64,000 nucleotides of DNA, taken from assembly GCA_911728455.2 (NCBI GenBank), contig OU452239.1, forward strand, positions 8,002,884 to 8,066,883. Reading direction: 5' to 3'. This DNA is from Marthasterias glacialis. Its lineage: Eukaryota; Echinodermata; Asteroidea; Forcipulatida; Asteriidae. Positions 31,201 through 40,545 of the stretch are shown here, piece after piece; within the stretch, counting starts at the first letter, position 1, and every line of letters starts with the position of its first letter. A model generated the notes under the pieces. That model saw only the letters and a list, made by a program, of their open reading frames with translations. It did not search any database and was not told the DNA's origin. Both the position numbers and the translations under genes were made by a program.

Positions 31201-34200
31201 CGTAGGTTATGGCCGAGGTTTTGCAATTCACGGTGCATGAACTTGACATTTTCACGGCAGAGAAAGCAATGGTGCAATAAAGAGAATCTTTGTTCTCTTG
31301 GCTTTTTCAAGTCAGGGTTTCTTTGTGCCAGAGGTACTCTGAAAGAAAAATGATTCCGGCAATTCCGGCAACAAAATAATCTCTCCAGGGGGACGGAAAA
31401 ACATAGAAGAATCCTGGCGGCAACTGGTTAACAAGGTGATTGGATGCAATCTGCAGCCAACCATGCCATTCACAAGCACTGTGGCAAATCCCTTCACTTA
31501 AACATCACATGTAACTGTGTTCTTTTACATGCATCACACAAGACCTACAGATGTCCCACATGAAGGACGATGCCACTCTGGTTAGTTAGTGTCTTGTTCA
31601 AGGACACAAAAGTGCCACGACTGGGACCCAGACTCTGACTGCACCAGAACTGCTCAGCCAGGATACTACCACGTACAAAGACACAGGCCTGATTGCTTTG
31701 TTCTTATAAGGGCAAGGGGCACCAAGGCATTTTCTTCTGGTAAAGGGCACCTCTAAGAGGAAATTGTAAATTTCTATTGGAACATTTCAAGAGCACCAAG
31801 GCAATGACCAGGGGCAACGGAGGCAATTGCCTCCGTGAAATACCAGGCCTGAAGACAATATCCATTGTATTAAATAAGCTACCATGAATCCACATGACTG
31901 GTCCTGCTTCAACGGTTGTAAAAATTTGGTAATCAATCATCTGAGATCAGGTGCCTTGTTATTTGTTTACGTCATCACACATCCAACAGCGCATGCACCA
32001 CTAACAAGACGAGTAGGAAACAAGACGGTTTAATATTCAGTTAAATTAGATGTGGGAGGAAAACTTCAAATGGGGGAAACCCCTGCAGGTCAGGACTGAA
32101 ACCCCAATCCACCTGCGAGGTTCTGGTCTGAGGCAGGATTCAAACCGTAGTCCACAGAGGTAGAAAGGGAAGAAACCACCAGATCCCCCACTGTACCAAC
32201 GATCTCTACAAACACATTAGCAGAGTGCAGAGGATATATAGGCCAAACAAACAAAAATTGTTGTTTCCTGTAATCCAACCAACCGTACGATCCAATTGTA
32301 TAAAAATGTTACAATATCATCATGTCCCCACCCTTCTTAATTTATCGCTTTAATTCATGGTGTGCAACAGTAAATAAAATTATGAAAATAAAGTTTCTTT
32401 CCTACATACCAACCCTCTTTTTTCCAGCAGGCTATAGGAAACAAAACTTATTTTTTGTTAGGTCCTATTCCCCAGACGCCTTGATTATAAAATAACAAAC
32501 TGAAAAACCGAAGTAGTGCTTACCAAAACAAAAAATGTAGGGATGGCCAAATTTTCGACTCAACTGAAGAAGACCCAGTTAGGTCGAAAATTCAGCTACC
32601 CCTACATTTTTTGTTTTGGTTGAGCACTACTTCAATTTTTCAATTTGTTTTAACACCATCTCTCAGTGCTATGCAGAGTTTAATTTGATTATAAAATTAT
32701 ATTCTCACATGCTGGTCCAAGTAGACCCCCTAGGATGACTGAGCTGTACTTTCTTTCAAAATTAAAGAGTGGCGGGAAACAGGAACGGACGCTTAACTCT
32801 GTCAATTTCCCAGCAAAGATTCCTCGACAAAATGGGTCCAAAAGATTCTCTGTAATCTAAGAAAATGCATTCAATGGTATTGATCATCCAGGGCATTATT
32901 TCATTATAAACTTATTGCTGAGAGTGTAGATCTGTTATGTGAAAATCAACAGGGAACTTGTGAAAAAAAAATTACAAACCTCAATTTTGAATATTTGTAT
33001 ATGAAATATTTTCAACTTTTCGATCCAAATAGGATCAGAGGATTTAAAAAAAAAAATATTTTAACTTGTTAATTGGAAACGGAAAGACTTTAATTAAAAA
33101 ATGTTTTTAATGGAAAGACTGCAAATGGAAAGATTGTAAATGAAAAGACTGTAAATTGAAAGTTTGTCAACGAAAAACATGCAAATGGAAAGGTTGTAAT
33201 GGAAACTGTAAGTGGAAAGATTTCAAAATGGCAAGATTGTAAGTAGAAAAATTGTAAATAGAAAGATTGTAAGTTGAAAAACTGTCAGCCGAAATGGAAT
33301 GATTGCAAAGGGGAAAGATTAAAAATGGAAAGATTGTCAACAAAAAAACTGTATTTGGAAAGACGGTTAATGGAAAGATCATAAATGGAAAAATTGTAAA
33401 CGAAAAGTTTGTAAAACTGAAAATTGCAACAGAAAAATTGTATGGAAAGATTGCAAGTGAAAAACTTATAAATGGAAAGACTGTAAATGGAAAAAATTGT
33501 AAGTGGAAAGATTGTAAGTAGAAACACTGTAAACCATAAACTACAAATCATACCTCTTTTCCAAATCTTCGCATGCCAAACTCATACATTGTCTCATCCT
33601 CGGCCTTTGACCTTTTGACAAGCAGCTCCCTGGTGAGGCCAAAGGCCAGTGGCCTGGAGAAAGGCTCCTGTCTCCTCAGCAGTGTCCCAAGGCTTGAAGG
33701 GAGTTGATGAAGTTTACCACGCGTGTAGACGAAGCGTCGCTGAGCGGCAGGATGGGAACGTGGAACAGAAACGACCTCGTCTGAGAGCCCCAGCGCTGAT
33801 GCCTGTGTTTCAGATAAATTTCCAAGCTAAAAAATAGTGACCCAAAGCCTTTCTGTATCGCATCGCTAAACCCCCCTGAATTTAAAAACTCTAGTGAAAA
33901 TGAATAGAAAATGTTTTGAAACAGATGTTGTTGTTTTTTTTTGGGGGGGGGTTTTAAACACAAAAATATAAAACTGAAATATATCAACAAAACTTTTTGT
34001 GTTACTTTTACAATCAGATAAACTAGGCACAATGACTTGCACTTACCAGATTTAGGGAGTTTTTCCCCACAATTCCCTGTGGCCTCATACTTCTGGGGCC
34101 TGCTTCATGTATACTGCCCTCGTTGGTTCGTGTTGTGTGTACCCAGCCGCCGAGATGAGACGTAGCTTCAAGTAACACAATCTAGAATTGAGACAGAATT

Positions 34201-35322
34201 TAGTATGATAAACCAGAATATGAATACAAAGTACATACCTTATTTTCCTTGTGAGGCCATCATGACAAAAAGGAGCTCCAGGGTTGAACTTCTTTTTAGA
34301 ACTGCAAACTTGCAAGTGGCAGTATTCGACCTCCACTATTTCTGTCACTATCCTTTCCTTGTTTATTTTTTTAGAAAGCTCAACAATTAACGCATAGTGT
34401 TTTCCACTAGTCTACCATAAGTTGCTCCAGATGATTTTCTGTTTAAAGTGAAATAAACCCCAACATTCATCAAAGAGGTGAATCAAACAAGTGACCTTAA
34501 AAAGTGGAGGTCAGTTTGTTTGGGGCAACTTTTGGGGGAAAAGCTTGTGAAATTGCCTACCCGTGATGTACAGTAACCCTTCTCCCCTCCTCATGTACTC
34601 CTAGAACTATGAGGTTTGTTCCGCTATCGTCTCCACGAACCTCATAGAGTGATATGTACAAAATCCTATTCAAAACTTTCTGCCCTTCATGTTTACATGG
34701 CTACAGTTTTTTTTTGAAATCAGATTTCGCCAAAACTAGGCTCTATGTGTTCTTTCAACTCTCATCGAGCGTTGTACGGGTCCAGAAAACAACTTTTTAA
34801 CAACTTTTAGTTTGCAGAGTGGATTTTCTGGACCCGTGCAACGCTCGATGAGATTTGAAAGAACACATAGAGCCTAATTTTGGCGAGATCTGATTTCAAA
34901 AAAGAACTGTAGCCATGTAAACGTGAAGGGCAGAAAGTTTCGAATAGGATTTTGTACATGTCATTCTATGAGGCTCGTGGAGACGATAGCGGAACGAACC
35001 TCATAGTCATAGTTCTAGGAGTACACTACAGTAACCCTTCTCCCCTCCTCGTGAATCTGACTTGACATTACTTCTTAGTGGCTCTTTACTAAGACTCTGT
35101 CAGAGTCTTTCCTCCCAGCTGACTGTTGAATGAACGTGTTGAGTGGAATTGGAAGTTATTTACCTTCTTTTTACTACTTTGTTTTTCTGGAATGAAGTCT
35201 TTGCGGTTTTTACTACTGTCATCAGCAGCAGCTAACAAACGTTGCAGGTAGAATACGGCTGATAAACCACTAACTCCTCCTCCTAGCACCAGAAAGTCAA
35301 CTTTTCTTCCTCGAAGTGCCAT
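25071..35322 (-). CDS. PPOX: Protoporphyrinogen oxidase, complete 11-exon gene
   Basis: FAD-dependent oxidase of the mitochondrial inner membrane that converts protoporphyrinogen IX to protoporphyrin IX, the penultimate step of haem synthesis. Eleven exons with AG/GT borders and matching phases join to 1545 bases, 514 residues plus stop. Key features: N-terminal FAD motif FLVLGGGVSGLSAV; LLEATSHLGGWVH after the second strand; DPFCRGIFAG; EKWSVWSLKGGLQRL; ILGGLLG; and the C-terminal LIGASYKGVSVNDVI that closes the flavin site. The human enzyme is 477 residues; the extra length is mainly a charged segment of about 20 residues after the FAD motif, at the end of exon 1. The start is the ATG at 35322, six residues before the dinucleotide-binding strand, as in the family. 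Introns are full of repeats. Tail-to-tail with MEGF8. Confidence 0.97.
26139..26331 (-). CDS. PPOX: PPOX exon 10
   Basis: Acceptor TCCCCAG, donor GTAATT. It reads CMMGGAWFRDLFGD, then WLASVAMETLKSQIGL and LSKDCIPNYRVNHH, aligned with the human MLGGSW and KNCIPQYTLGH blocks. Confidence 0.96.
26451..26985. mobile_element. Inverted-repeat element carrying a nested MITE
   Basis: The left end is gcggtaacaacatgtgatta and the right half-end is tagatataatcacatggtgt, continued past the insert by taccgc. The inner arms include tatacagtaggttgttct and agaacaatctactgtata. Total about 535 bases, of which 177 belong to the nested insert at 26797-26973. No transposase. A similar end (tgcggtaacaccatgtggtt) is at 53266. 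Confidence 0.8.
26797..26973. mobile_element. 177-bp MITE with 8-bp target-site duplication (hAT-like)
   Basis: Terminal inverted repeats aggccttgatc and gatcgaggcct. It is flanked by the exact 8-base direct repeat ggtgttac at 26789-26796 and 26974-26981. Eight-base duplications are typical of hAT elements. Removing the insert restores the right end of the host element (…ggtgttaccgc). Confidence 0.88.
27262..27375 (-). CDS. PPOX: PPOX exon 9
   Basis: 38 codons, phase 0 at both ends, acceptor TCCCCAG, donor GTAAGT. It reads GFGYLVPSHERSNVLGVIFD, then SCAFPQHDRPGP, matching the GFGHLVP block of vertebrate PPOX. Confidence 0.97.
27786..27893. mobile_element. 108-bp palindromic MITE with 7-8-bp target-site duplication
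   Basis: The ends ctagacccagtaactgggg and ccaattactgggtctag are inverted; the arms extend through gaactcctttttgagatttt. Flanking direct repeat tctttga on both sides. In PPOX intron 8. Confidence 0.85.
28231..28349 (-). CDS. PPOX: PPOX exon 8
   Basis: Acceptor TTTTTCAG, donor GTATTC. It reads LAEVLPVDLSPLSHHLQDVK, then SATVAVINLEFEGSHLPTE, collinear with the vertebrate SVAVVNLQYQGAHLP segment. Confidence 0.96.
28661..28730 (-). CDS. PPOX: PPOX exon 7
   Basis: A 70-base exon, acceptor TTGTCAG, donor GTAAGT. It reads IARIHTSDAVWETDRLICAM, then SAK, matching the DHVISAIPAS region that returns to the FAD domain. Confidence 0.93.
28784..28963. repeat. Repeat family R2, complete copy
   Basis: gggcctgatttcacagagct at the left and agctctatgacattgggcc at the right are imperfect inverted ends. 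The core has tgtcacatgtaccatctgtg and actggtatcctgctcatttt. About 180 bases. The clearest copy of this family, in the intron between PPOX exons 6 and 7. Confidence 0.8.
29565..29689 (-). CDS. PPOX: PPOX exon 6
   Basis: Acceptor TATCTTAG, donor GTATTT. It reads GLQRLSERLNEVVREEGADV, then HTQVPCTKIEFIPDPN, aligned with the GGLEMLPQAL segment. Confidence 0.94.
29735..30228 (+). repeat. Composite SINE with two tRNA-like heads
   Basis: Head 1: catcggactcaagttctggt and gtgggttcgaatcccggtca (B-box), followed by gtgtccttgagcaagacact. After about 250 bases comes head 2: ggttggggtagtggtatctt with gaccacgtttcaaaaccc as a decayed B-box. A tail follows (tggattgggtttgcagtccc, cgagggttttccca). It is interrupted by a G-run. 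The middle and head 2 recur inverted at 22105-22497; head 2 plus tail recurs at 57995-58165 and, inverted, 32045-32205. Confidence 0.8.
30240..30330. repeat. Half copy of the aatccattaagcc inverted-repeat family
   Basis: ctgtgattggtcaacacgta and ggcgtggcttaatggatcgc are the inverse of the left half of the element at 59535-59785 (accaatcacagcc; ccattaagccccgcc). A single-ended remnant in PPOX intron 5. Confidence 0.65.
30447..30509 (-). CDS. PPOX: PPOX exon 5 (63-base microexon)
   Basis: Acceptor TTCAACAG, donor GTAAAA. It reads GASNLVQRAKMEKWSVWSLK, and the split glycine codon joins GLQRL. Phases 1/2 fit both neighbours exactly. The W-S-x-W-S-L-x-G-G-L motif is strongly conserved in PPOX. 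Because it is so short, gene finders may miss it. Confidence 0.95.
30590..30990 (+). pseudogene. LINE reverse-transcriptase C-terminal remnant
   Basis: From about 30664 one frame reads PIPLYGSEAWTLTVKQEAQ, CYTRMLRRVLEVSWREKVRN and an in-frame stop. It then continues past the stop as LAASQLILWEPTHGVAS. The YGSExWT, RMLRR-x4-SWR and LxLWEPxHG motifs mark the end of the ORF2 of RTE/CR1-type LINEs. At least one stop, and apparent frame changes upstream, make it a pseudogene. It lies antisense within a PPOX intron. Confidence 0.75.
31028..31420 (+). repeat. Dispersed repeat family R1, long copy
   Basis: Collinear with 6415-6800: gtaatccccaatgccagacc, ttccaagaagaggattatga, tttattcattgtatttcagc, ggttatggccgaggttttgc, attccggcaattccggcaac. 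It abuts the LINE remnant, so R1 may be the 3' tail of that LINE family (inference). Confidence 0.7.
31520..31673 (-). repeat. tRNA-derived SINE S1 copy
   Basis: cacaagacctacagatgtcc, tagtgtcttgttcaaggaca and gccacgactgggacccagac match the family in order; the B-box is mutated. Confidence 0.65.
31680..31870. repeat. Repeat family R3 copy
   Basis: caggcctgattgctttgttc, accaaggcattttcttctgg, cacctctaagaggaaattgt and ccaaggcaatgaccaggggc also occur in order at 17600-17740 and partly at 13090-13170. Confidence 0.7.
32045..32205 (-). repeat. SINE head-2/tail copy, inverted
   Basis: gggaggaaaacttcaaatgg, gactgaaaccccaatccacc and the decayed inverted B-box ggattcaaaccgtagtcc mirror the tail and second head of the composite SINE at 29735-30228. 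Confidence 0.65.
32502..32640. repeat. Foldback element
   Basis: gaagtagtgcttaccaaaac and aaaaaatgtaggg on the left face cctacattttttgttttggt and gagcactacttc on the right; the centre is near gaagaagacccagt. About 139 bases with nearly perfect arms, in PPOX intron 4. Confidence 0.85.
32709..32856 (-). CDS. PPOX: PPOX exon 4
   Basis: Acceptor TTTCTTAG, donor GTGAGA. It reads ITENLLDPFCRGIFAGKLTE, then LSVRSCFPPLFNFERKYSSV and ILGGLLGPA, matching the vertebrate CRGVFAG...SCFPSLF...SILLGLLLG run. Confidence 0.97.
33060..33530. repeat. Minisatellite, about 15-base unit
   Basis: Some thirty degenerate copies of a unit like gaaagattgtaaatg, with frequent variants (gtaagtg, tcaacaa). Because 15 is a multiple of three, the array stays open in several frames on both strands and mimics coding sequence. 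It lies in PPOX intron 3, ending just before exon 3. Confidence 0.9.
33554..33826 (-). CDS. PPOX: PPOX exon 3
   Basis: 91 codons, acceptor TTTTTTAG, donor GTATGA. It includes LGLSDEVVSVPRSHPAAQRR, FVYTRGKLHQLPSSL, PFSRPLAFGLTRELLVKR and AEDETMYEFGMRRFGKE, the substrate-pocket half of the protein. Confidence 0.97.
34047..34181 (-). CDS. PPOX: PPOX exon 2
   Basis: 45 codons, acceptor ATTCTAG, donor GTAAGT. It reads IVLLEATSHLGGWVHTTRTN, then EGSIHEAGPRSMRPQG. The acidic residue after the second strand and L-G-G-W are FAD-binding landmarks. Confidence 0.97.
34569..35050. mobile_element. 430-bp foldback element flanked by 24-bp direct repeats
   Basis: Inverted arms run from gtactcctagaact at 34595 to agttctaggagtac at 35024, through ctctatgtgttctttcaa and tcatcgagcgttg, with a short centre near 34795-34825. 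Both sides carry the same 24-base direct repeat beginning tacagtaaccc (34569-34592 and 35027-35050). No open frame. In PPOX intron 1. Confidence 0.9.
35164..35322 (-). CDS. PPOX: PPOX exon 1
   Basis: 53 codons from ATG; donor GTAAAT. It reads MALRGRKVDFLVLGGGVSGL, then SAVFYLQRLLAAADDSS and a lysine-rich end (KQSSKKK). The last stretch of about 20 residues is absent from human PPOX and falls between the FAD motif and the second strand. Confidence 0.95.
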
Positions 35323-35453
35323 TCTGAGTGCTATTCTTTATAGAGTTATGGATGAGTTTATAAGAATTATATAATACAAAAATAATACTAAGTAATATAG
35401 GAATGAAATAGGACAACCCGTGCCCAGGTGGTTTTGTAAACATTCATAACACA

Positions 35454-35488
35454 GCGCATGCAAAACATTACGCAAGGTCAGCGCATGC
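35454..35488. promoter_or_regulatory. Paired GCGCATGC motifs upstream of PPOX
   Basis: GCGCATGC at 35454-35461 and again at 35481-35488, about 130-165 bases upstream of the PPOX ATG. The motif is the core of NRF-1 sites, which control many nuclear mitochondrial and haem-pathway genes. A promoter role is inferred from position only. Confidence 0.45.
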
Positions 35489-35711
35489 AACTGGGTCACG
35501 ACGAACGTTTACATGCATTTCCTTATCAAGAAGTCTGGGTCTCGACCGTAATTCCACTCGTCCCCGGCGACGAAGTAAACTTGCTCAGTCCCCTGCACAA
35601 CATGGATGTGGGGACAAGCAAAGTAATGCACCCGGCCGTCTTGGTGAAATCATAGAGCAAGGACTTTTTTATAGTGATCGAAATGTATAATGGACCGATT
35701 GCGCCACCCGC

Positions 35712-35721
35712 GTCACGTGAC
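35712..35721. promoter_or_regulatory. GTCACGTGAC palindrome upstream of PPOX
   Basis: An extended E-box of the USF/MiT type about 390 bases upstream of the PPOX start. An identical ten-base palindrome is at 36452-36461. Confidence 0.35.
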
Positions 35722-38244
35722 CACTTTTGGGTATGTAAACACACTATGTAAACACACACGACATCCTCCATAGGAAAGGGTGGTACGGTACACGATGATT
35801 AATGCATTTAGTTTATTCGATAGAGGCTTTTCTTGCTCGAAATCTGTGAAACATATTCCAGAGTTTGTACCAGAGACCGTCAAGTGGCTGAATAAAGCCA
35901 GTAAGGACAGTTCCAGCAAGTCTTGAAAATTGTAAAAGTACCGGTATGTGCACGATGTGTACAGCACACGACGGAACGTTAGGCCAGACGACCGCGATCA
36001 CCACAAACTTTTCAACACAAAAATTTCAAAGTTTTGAAGCTGAAATCCTCCTAAGAAATTGCTTTCCAAAACTGTGTGATTCCTTTGCCTACTTTGAAAT
36101 TCTGCAAGGCTAGGTATTAATGCTCACTTTTCCAACGTTGCTTATCCTTTTTTTTTTTACAGTGATTTAGGCAAACATTACAAAACAGACGGGTGGCTAC
36201 ATAGTGTGACATCTGATAATAGTCGTCCGACGCCGGAAGTGGACGGGCTAAAAAAAACTCTTTTTAGTAGAATCCTGTTAAATTATGAAACAGAGATGTG
36301 ATTTAAATTAATGCCACAAGATACTACTTAAGGGGCTGATTAACAAATTCATCGCTTAACGAAATCGACTGTTTTCGTACTCACTCTTTGTCACGGCCTA
36401 TGCTTTTACACGTATTTTTTCATCAGCTGTATGACGTCTACCCAATAGGTGGTCACGTGACCGCATGTAAACATTGTTGCACAATCGGTCTATTATTGAT
36501 TAGAGTTTCAATCAGAGAAAGCTCGCCTTGCGGAAGTAAGCGTACTGTCGAGGTCGAGAAAAAAAAATTGAAGCCCCTTCAAATCACCCCTGTTGCTTAT
36601 TTTGATTTAAAATGTGTTACAGTAGGCCCGATATTGAAGATTTCTGTCTTTGTTGTCAACATTCGGGGTTTTTTTCAGAAGAAAATACAATGGTGGCAAA
36701 AGTCTATGTGGTAAGAGTGGGAATTCATCTATCAAAAGAAAAACAAGCAAAATGTAAATAATCACCCCCAAAAATGTCGTTAAGCCGGTGGTCGCAGGTT
36801 CAAATCCCCGCTCCAGTCAAGTTTCTTTTTGTACACCCCAAAATTGTATTAAAAATTTACTCAGTCAGTAGTTTGGTTTAATTGATTGCTGGTTGCGAGT
36901 CGCATCACCCAAGGTGATGCTGCCCGCTCAGAATTCCCTGTTTCCCCGGGCTGTATCCATATAGAGCTCTGGTGCGTGTATCGTTAACTTGGGTGTAATC
37001 CCAATAGCCAATGCACCCCAAAACAAAGATATTGCCTAATAGGGAGACCGTCAGCATAGGACTGGATATACCTCAGTAGTCGGTGGCAGTCGCAGTTTCA
37101 AATCAGTCGCTCCAGTCAATTTTCTTTGCTCACCCCAAAATAGAAAAATGACCAAGAGGGATGAGGTATAATGACACAAAATTTCTTTAAAATTAATTGC
37201 AAACATCTTTGTGAGCTTTGCCTCATGCGACATCGCAAATAATTATTTGCAATGAGACATTTGCAATAATATTTACGACACTCGCAAATACTTGCAATGC
37301 GATAATAATCGACATCGCAAATATTTGCAAATATATTTTGCGATGTATGATGGCCTCATCAGCGCCACATATTTTTTAACATTTAGCATCAGCTTAATTT
37401 TGCTGTGACTGGGAGGAAGGGTGTTTGGACTCATGAGGTATAATGATGATGAGGACGACGTTAGATGGCAAGCAGACGTACCAGGTAATTCCAAAACGTA
37501 ATTCTGAACATGCACGCATTTCTTAGAGAGGTGATTTGCCACTCTTACACCTAATCGTCACGAAAATTTCCCATTCCACAGTTTGAGGTCCATGGTTGCA
37601 GGGCCTGGGCTTCCAAGACAACTAATATTATTATCATTTCACTTAACCAATGTTATTGGGCATTCGTAAGGCCTGTTTCAAATGTCGCACTCTTGCCGCG
37701 TCGCATATTCTGATACTTTCGATACGACACGGCAGGGAGCGTGACGTTTGAAACCACTTTTGGAATAGTTACGGCTTAGCTCGACCCGTAGCTCGACAGA
37801 CCCCGTCGTGCTAGTATTGGCAAAGTTCGGCAGAAGCACACAGTTTGAAACCACCATGGGCTCATAATAATTATAGGGGCGCTCTATTGCCGAACTCAAA
37901 ATGAAGTTTAAATTCGACACGGCAAGAGCGCGGCGTTTAAAACGGACGTATTAGTCATTTACCCACATATACCTTTGGGCAATTTCGTGTAAGGAGTATA
38001 ATAGTTTGATAGTCCCGTGGTGATCTAAAGGACGCACTAAAAAAATACTGACCCCAGGAGAGACTGAGGTTTGGGCACTCTCCAGCGCGCTCGCGCTAGA
38101 GGGCGCTAGATAGATCCTTATGCGGGAACCGAGGAACCGTGTAGGGCCAACCTGAAAAGTTCCAAGCACTCGAAATGTCTAAACCGACAGAGGTTAATAT
38201 TTTAATGCCTTCCGTACTCTAAGGTTACGGCTACGGCTAGGATA

Positions 38245-38485
38245 GACCCAGCCTGTGTGAATGAGACACTTTGGGGTAAAAATGTAATTTTCAATTTCAT
38301 CATGTAGGGCATCTTCCAAGGATTAAAATGACACCACACTGACCTCTATAGAGTTTACAGTTCCAATCCAGAACAGTCAACTCTGTAGAGGTCAGTGTGG
38401 TGTCTTTTTAATCCTTGGAAGATGCCTTACATGATGAAATTTGGACTTAAATTTTTACCTCAAACTGTCTTACACAGGCTGAGTC
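38245..38485. repeat. Foldback element
   Basis: gacccagcctgtgtgaatga faces acacaggctgagtc. Inner arms agggcatcttccaaggatta and acaccacactgacctcta are matched nearly exactly on the other side around a 35-base centre. About 241 bases. Confidence 0.85.
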
Positions 38486-38696
38486 ACATATGAGCTGCCC
38501 TTAGCAACAGCTGTCAATTAGGACATAAAAGAGGCCTATATTATGAGCCCATGGTTAGTAAGATTAATCGCCGGATCGATGTTTTGTTGCCAAATTGATA
38601 AACAAATAATAATTACTAGCAAGCTATTTCCCTTCATATCAGTCGAGGACTTATAAACTTATATTTGAGGCACTGGTCAAGCTGGCGTCAATAGTT

Positions 38697-38952
38697 ACTC
38701 TCTAAATGCAAAAGACTGTGAAAAACACTCTTAAGTCCGACATACCAGGCAAGCGCAAAGAACCACAATGGTGGGCAACTCTGGTGAAACGGGTAGGCTA
38801 GGCCTTTTTTCTGACTTGATCAGAATGAAATTCGCTCCAATTTCAGTAAAGGGTGATTCGAAGTGACTTTCACTCTCAATAGAGCCAAACTTACAACACT
38901 CGGGCAAGAGAATGAAATTTAATTTCACTCTTTTACATTAATTAGAGAGCAG
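38697..38952. repeat. Foldback element, family F2 (copy A)
   Basis: Ends ctctctaaatgcaaaagact and ttttacattaattagagag are inverted. The inner part is built from ttcactc/gagtgaa-like motifs (tgactttcactctcaataga). The same architecture is at 58607-58854. Confidence 0.7.
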
Positions 38953-40496
38953 TCCATGCCCAAAAGGCAGTGAACTCATTTTCACAGATAGGCTCCTCAC
39001 CCCCCTCCTATCCACAAGCCAGATAATGAGTTAGTAGCCAAACTCAATTCGTTTTCTATTTTTATTCTATTTCTGACATTGACGGAATCCAAGACATTGC
39101 CGCCGTTTCTCCGTCATTCGACTCGACTCGCGGTGGTGGCGGCATCACATAATATCGAAAGGCTAGGAAGACTCAAATTGGTTCCAGATGGTTCCAGACC
39201 TTTTTTGTCATTACGCAATGTCATTTTACGCACATGCAGAGTAACATGTTGGAACTCTCAAGCATAAATTTTAGCTGGTGTTCGGCCGCATATGCTATGT
39301 GCACAACAAAAAGGCAACCATCAATGGAACTCAACTGATATGGTAGAAATGAAGCCAAAAATGCGTGGCACGCACAACGGGCAAAAAAGTTGACTATAAG
39401 GTGGATGCCTGAGTTATTTTCAAAATTATGTTATTTTTGCTTTAAGCAAAAATAACCTTTTCGGGAGTTATAATAGCGGTTATTTGCATCTCTGCCATCG
39501 GATGTTTTACTTCATAAATACAAAAAAAAAAATCAACAAGTAGCAGGCTATGGAAAAACTAATGATGTAGTCCTATTATAAACTGTTCCAAATTGCCAAA
39601 CGATCTTGTTAAATCATTTTAAGGAGTTTTTCATTTTGTTGAAATTTGTGAGTAGTGATTAAAAAAACAGATTTGCCTCAAGGAAATACAACCAGCGCAA
39701 CCATACACTTTACATAGAACCGCACAGTCCACCATTTTGTGGTGTCAAAAATTTGGTTCCACAAAATGGCGGAACGTATTCTGTCACAAAATTAAACAAA
39801 AACCACACAATTTCAAGGAAATAAATGCAAACCATTATATTCTAGTTTTAAAATACCTCTCCAACCATATTCATTTCATAACAAAAGCCTTTTATACACT
39901 AATATGAGCAGCACTCCTTTATGATGTTTTACACCACTGCAGCTATGGCTGCGACAATAGTGCGTAAGCGTGCATATGTATCAATCTGCATGGAGATAAT
40001 TGCGGTGGTGTAAACGCCCATGAACGAGCTGCTTGGATTCAGTCTGTATAGCCCACAATCGCACAATCGCTCAATCACCATGTAATGATGATGGCTTCAT
40101 CCACTAAACTGGGTTACTCGGTTGAGGTTGGATTATTAAGCTTTCTAGTCAAAGTGGTTAGGCTCACTTTTTATTAGTCCTAGCCACATTTGAATTTGGA
40201 TTTGTTTTGTGGTCTGATTTAACAGTTTGTATTCTTGGCATTCCTTTGTGAAACTTTTTTGTTACCCTAATAATAGTCTTTCACCAATTTATTTTCATAA
40301 GAAATTATCACACTTATGTTAATTTCTTGTATATTTGTATGTCGGTTTTCATTTTTGGCCAAATAAAAATAATGATAATAGTAATGAAAACAACACTTCT
40401 TCTGTTTATGTTAGGAGCCCAACATCATCCCGCCACCTAGATTTCGAATAAACAATGGAAAACGCACAGCTATGAATATGCAGTACACAGGCTGGG

Positions 40497-40504
40497 CCAA
40501 TCAG
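40497..40504 (+). promoter_or_regulatory. CCAAT box upstream of profilin
   Basis: CCAATCAG, an NF-Y-type site, about 270 bases before the profilin ATG and 50 bases before a CRE. This spacing is common in promoters of constitutively expressed genes. Confidence 0.5.
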
Positions 40505-40545
40505 CAGTATCCTTTTGACATCTACGTTAGGGCGCCCTACTGTAG

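Larger units (their letters stand above)
35323..40400. other. PPOX-profilin intergenic region
   Basis: No supported gene. It contains the E-box palindromes, two tRNA-like B-boxes with the same flank (cgcaggttcaaatccccgct near 36794; gcagtttcaaatcagtcgct near 37092, both followed by ccagtcaa-ttttct) that look like a decayed SINE pair, clusters of the motif tcgcaaatatttgcaa at 37270-37340, and the foldbacks at 38245-38485 and 38697-38952. Short frames (36388-36714; 37951-38169) resemble nothing known to me. Confidence 0.5.

Noticed and set aside
33060..33530. Considered as a CRISPR-like array because of short regular repeats
   Set aside because: The units are adjacent without unique spacers and degenerate, in an animal intron; it is a minisatellite.
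33167..33551. Minus-strand frames rich in F, S and L, and a plus-strand K/N-rich frame
   Set aside because: Produced by the 15-base minisatellite, which keeps several frames open.
35458..35655. 65-residue plus-strand frame upstream of PPOX
   Set aside because: No family features; it overlaps the likely PPOX promoter.
36388..36714. 108-residue plus-strand frame
   Set aside because: Contains an E-box palindrome and AT-rich filler; no domain or splice support.
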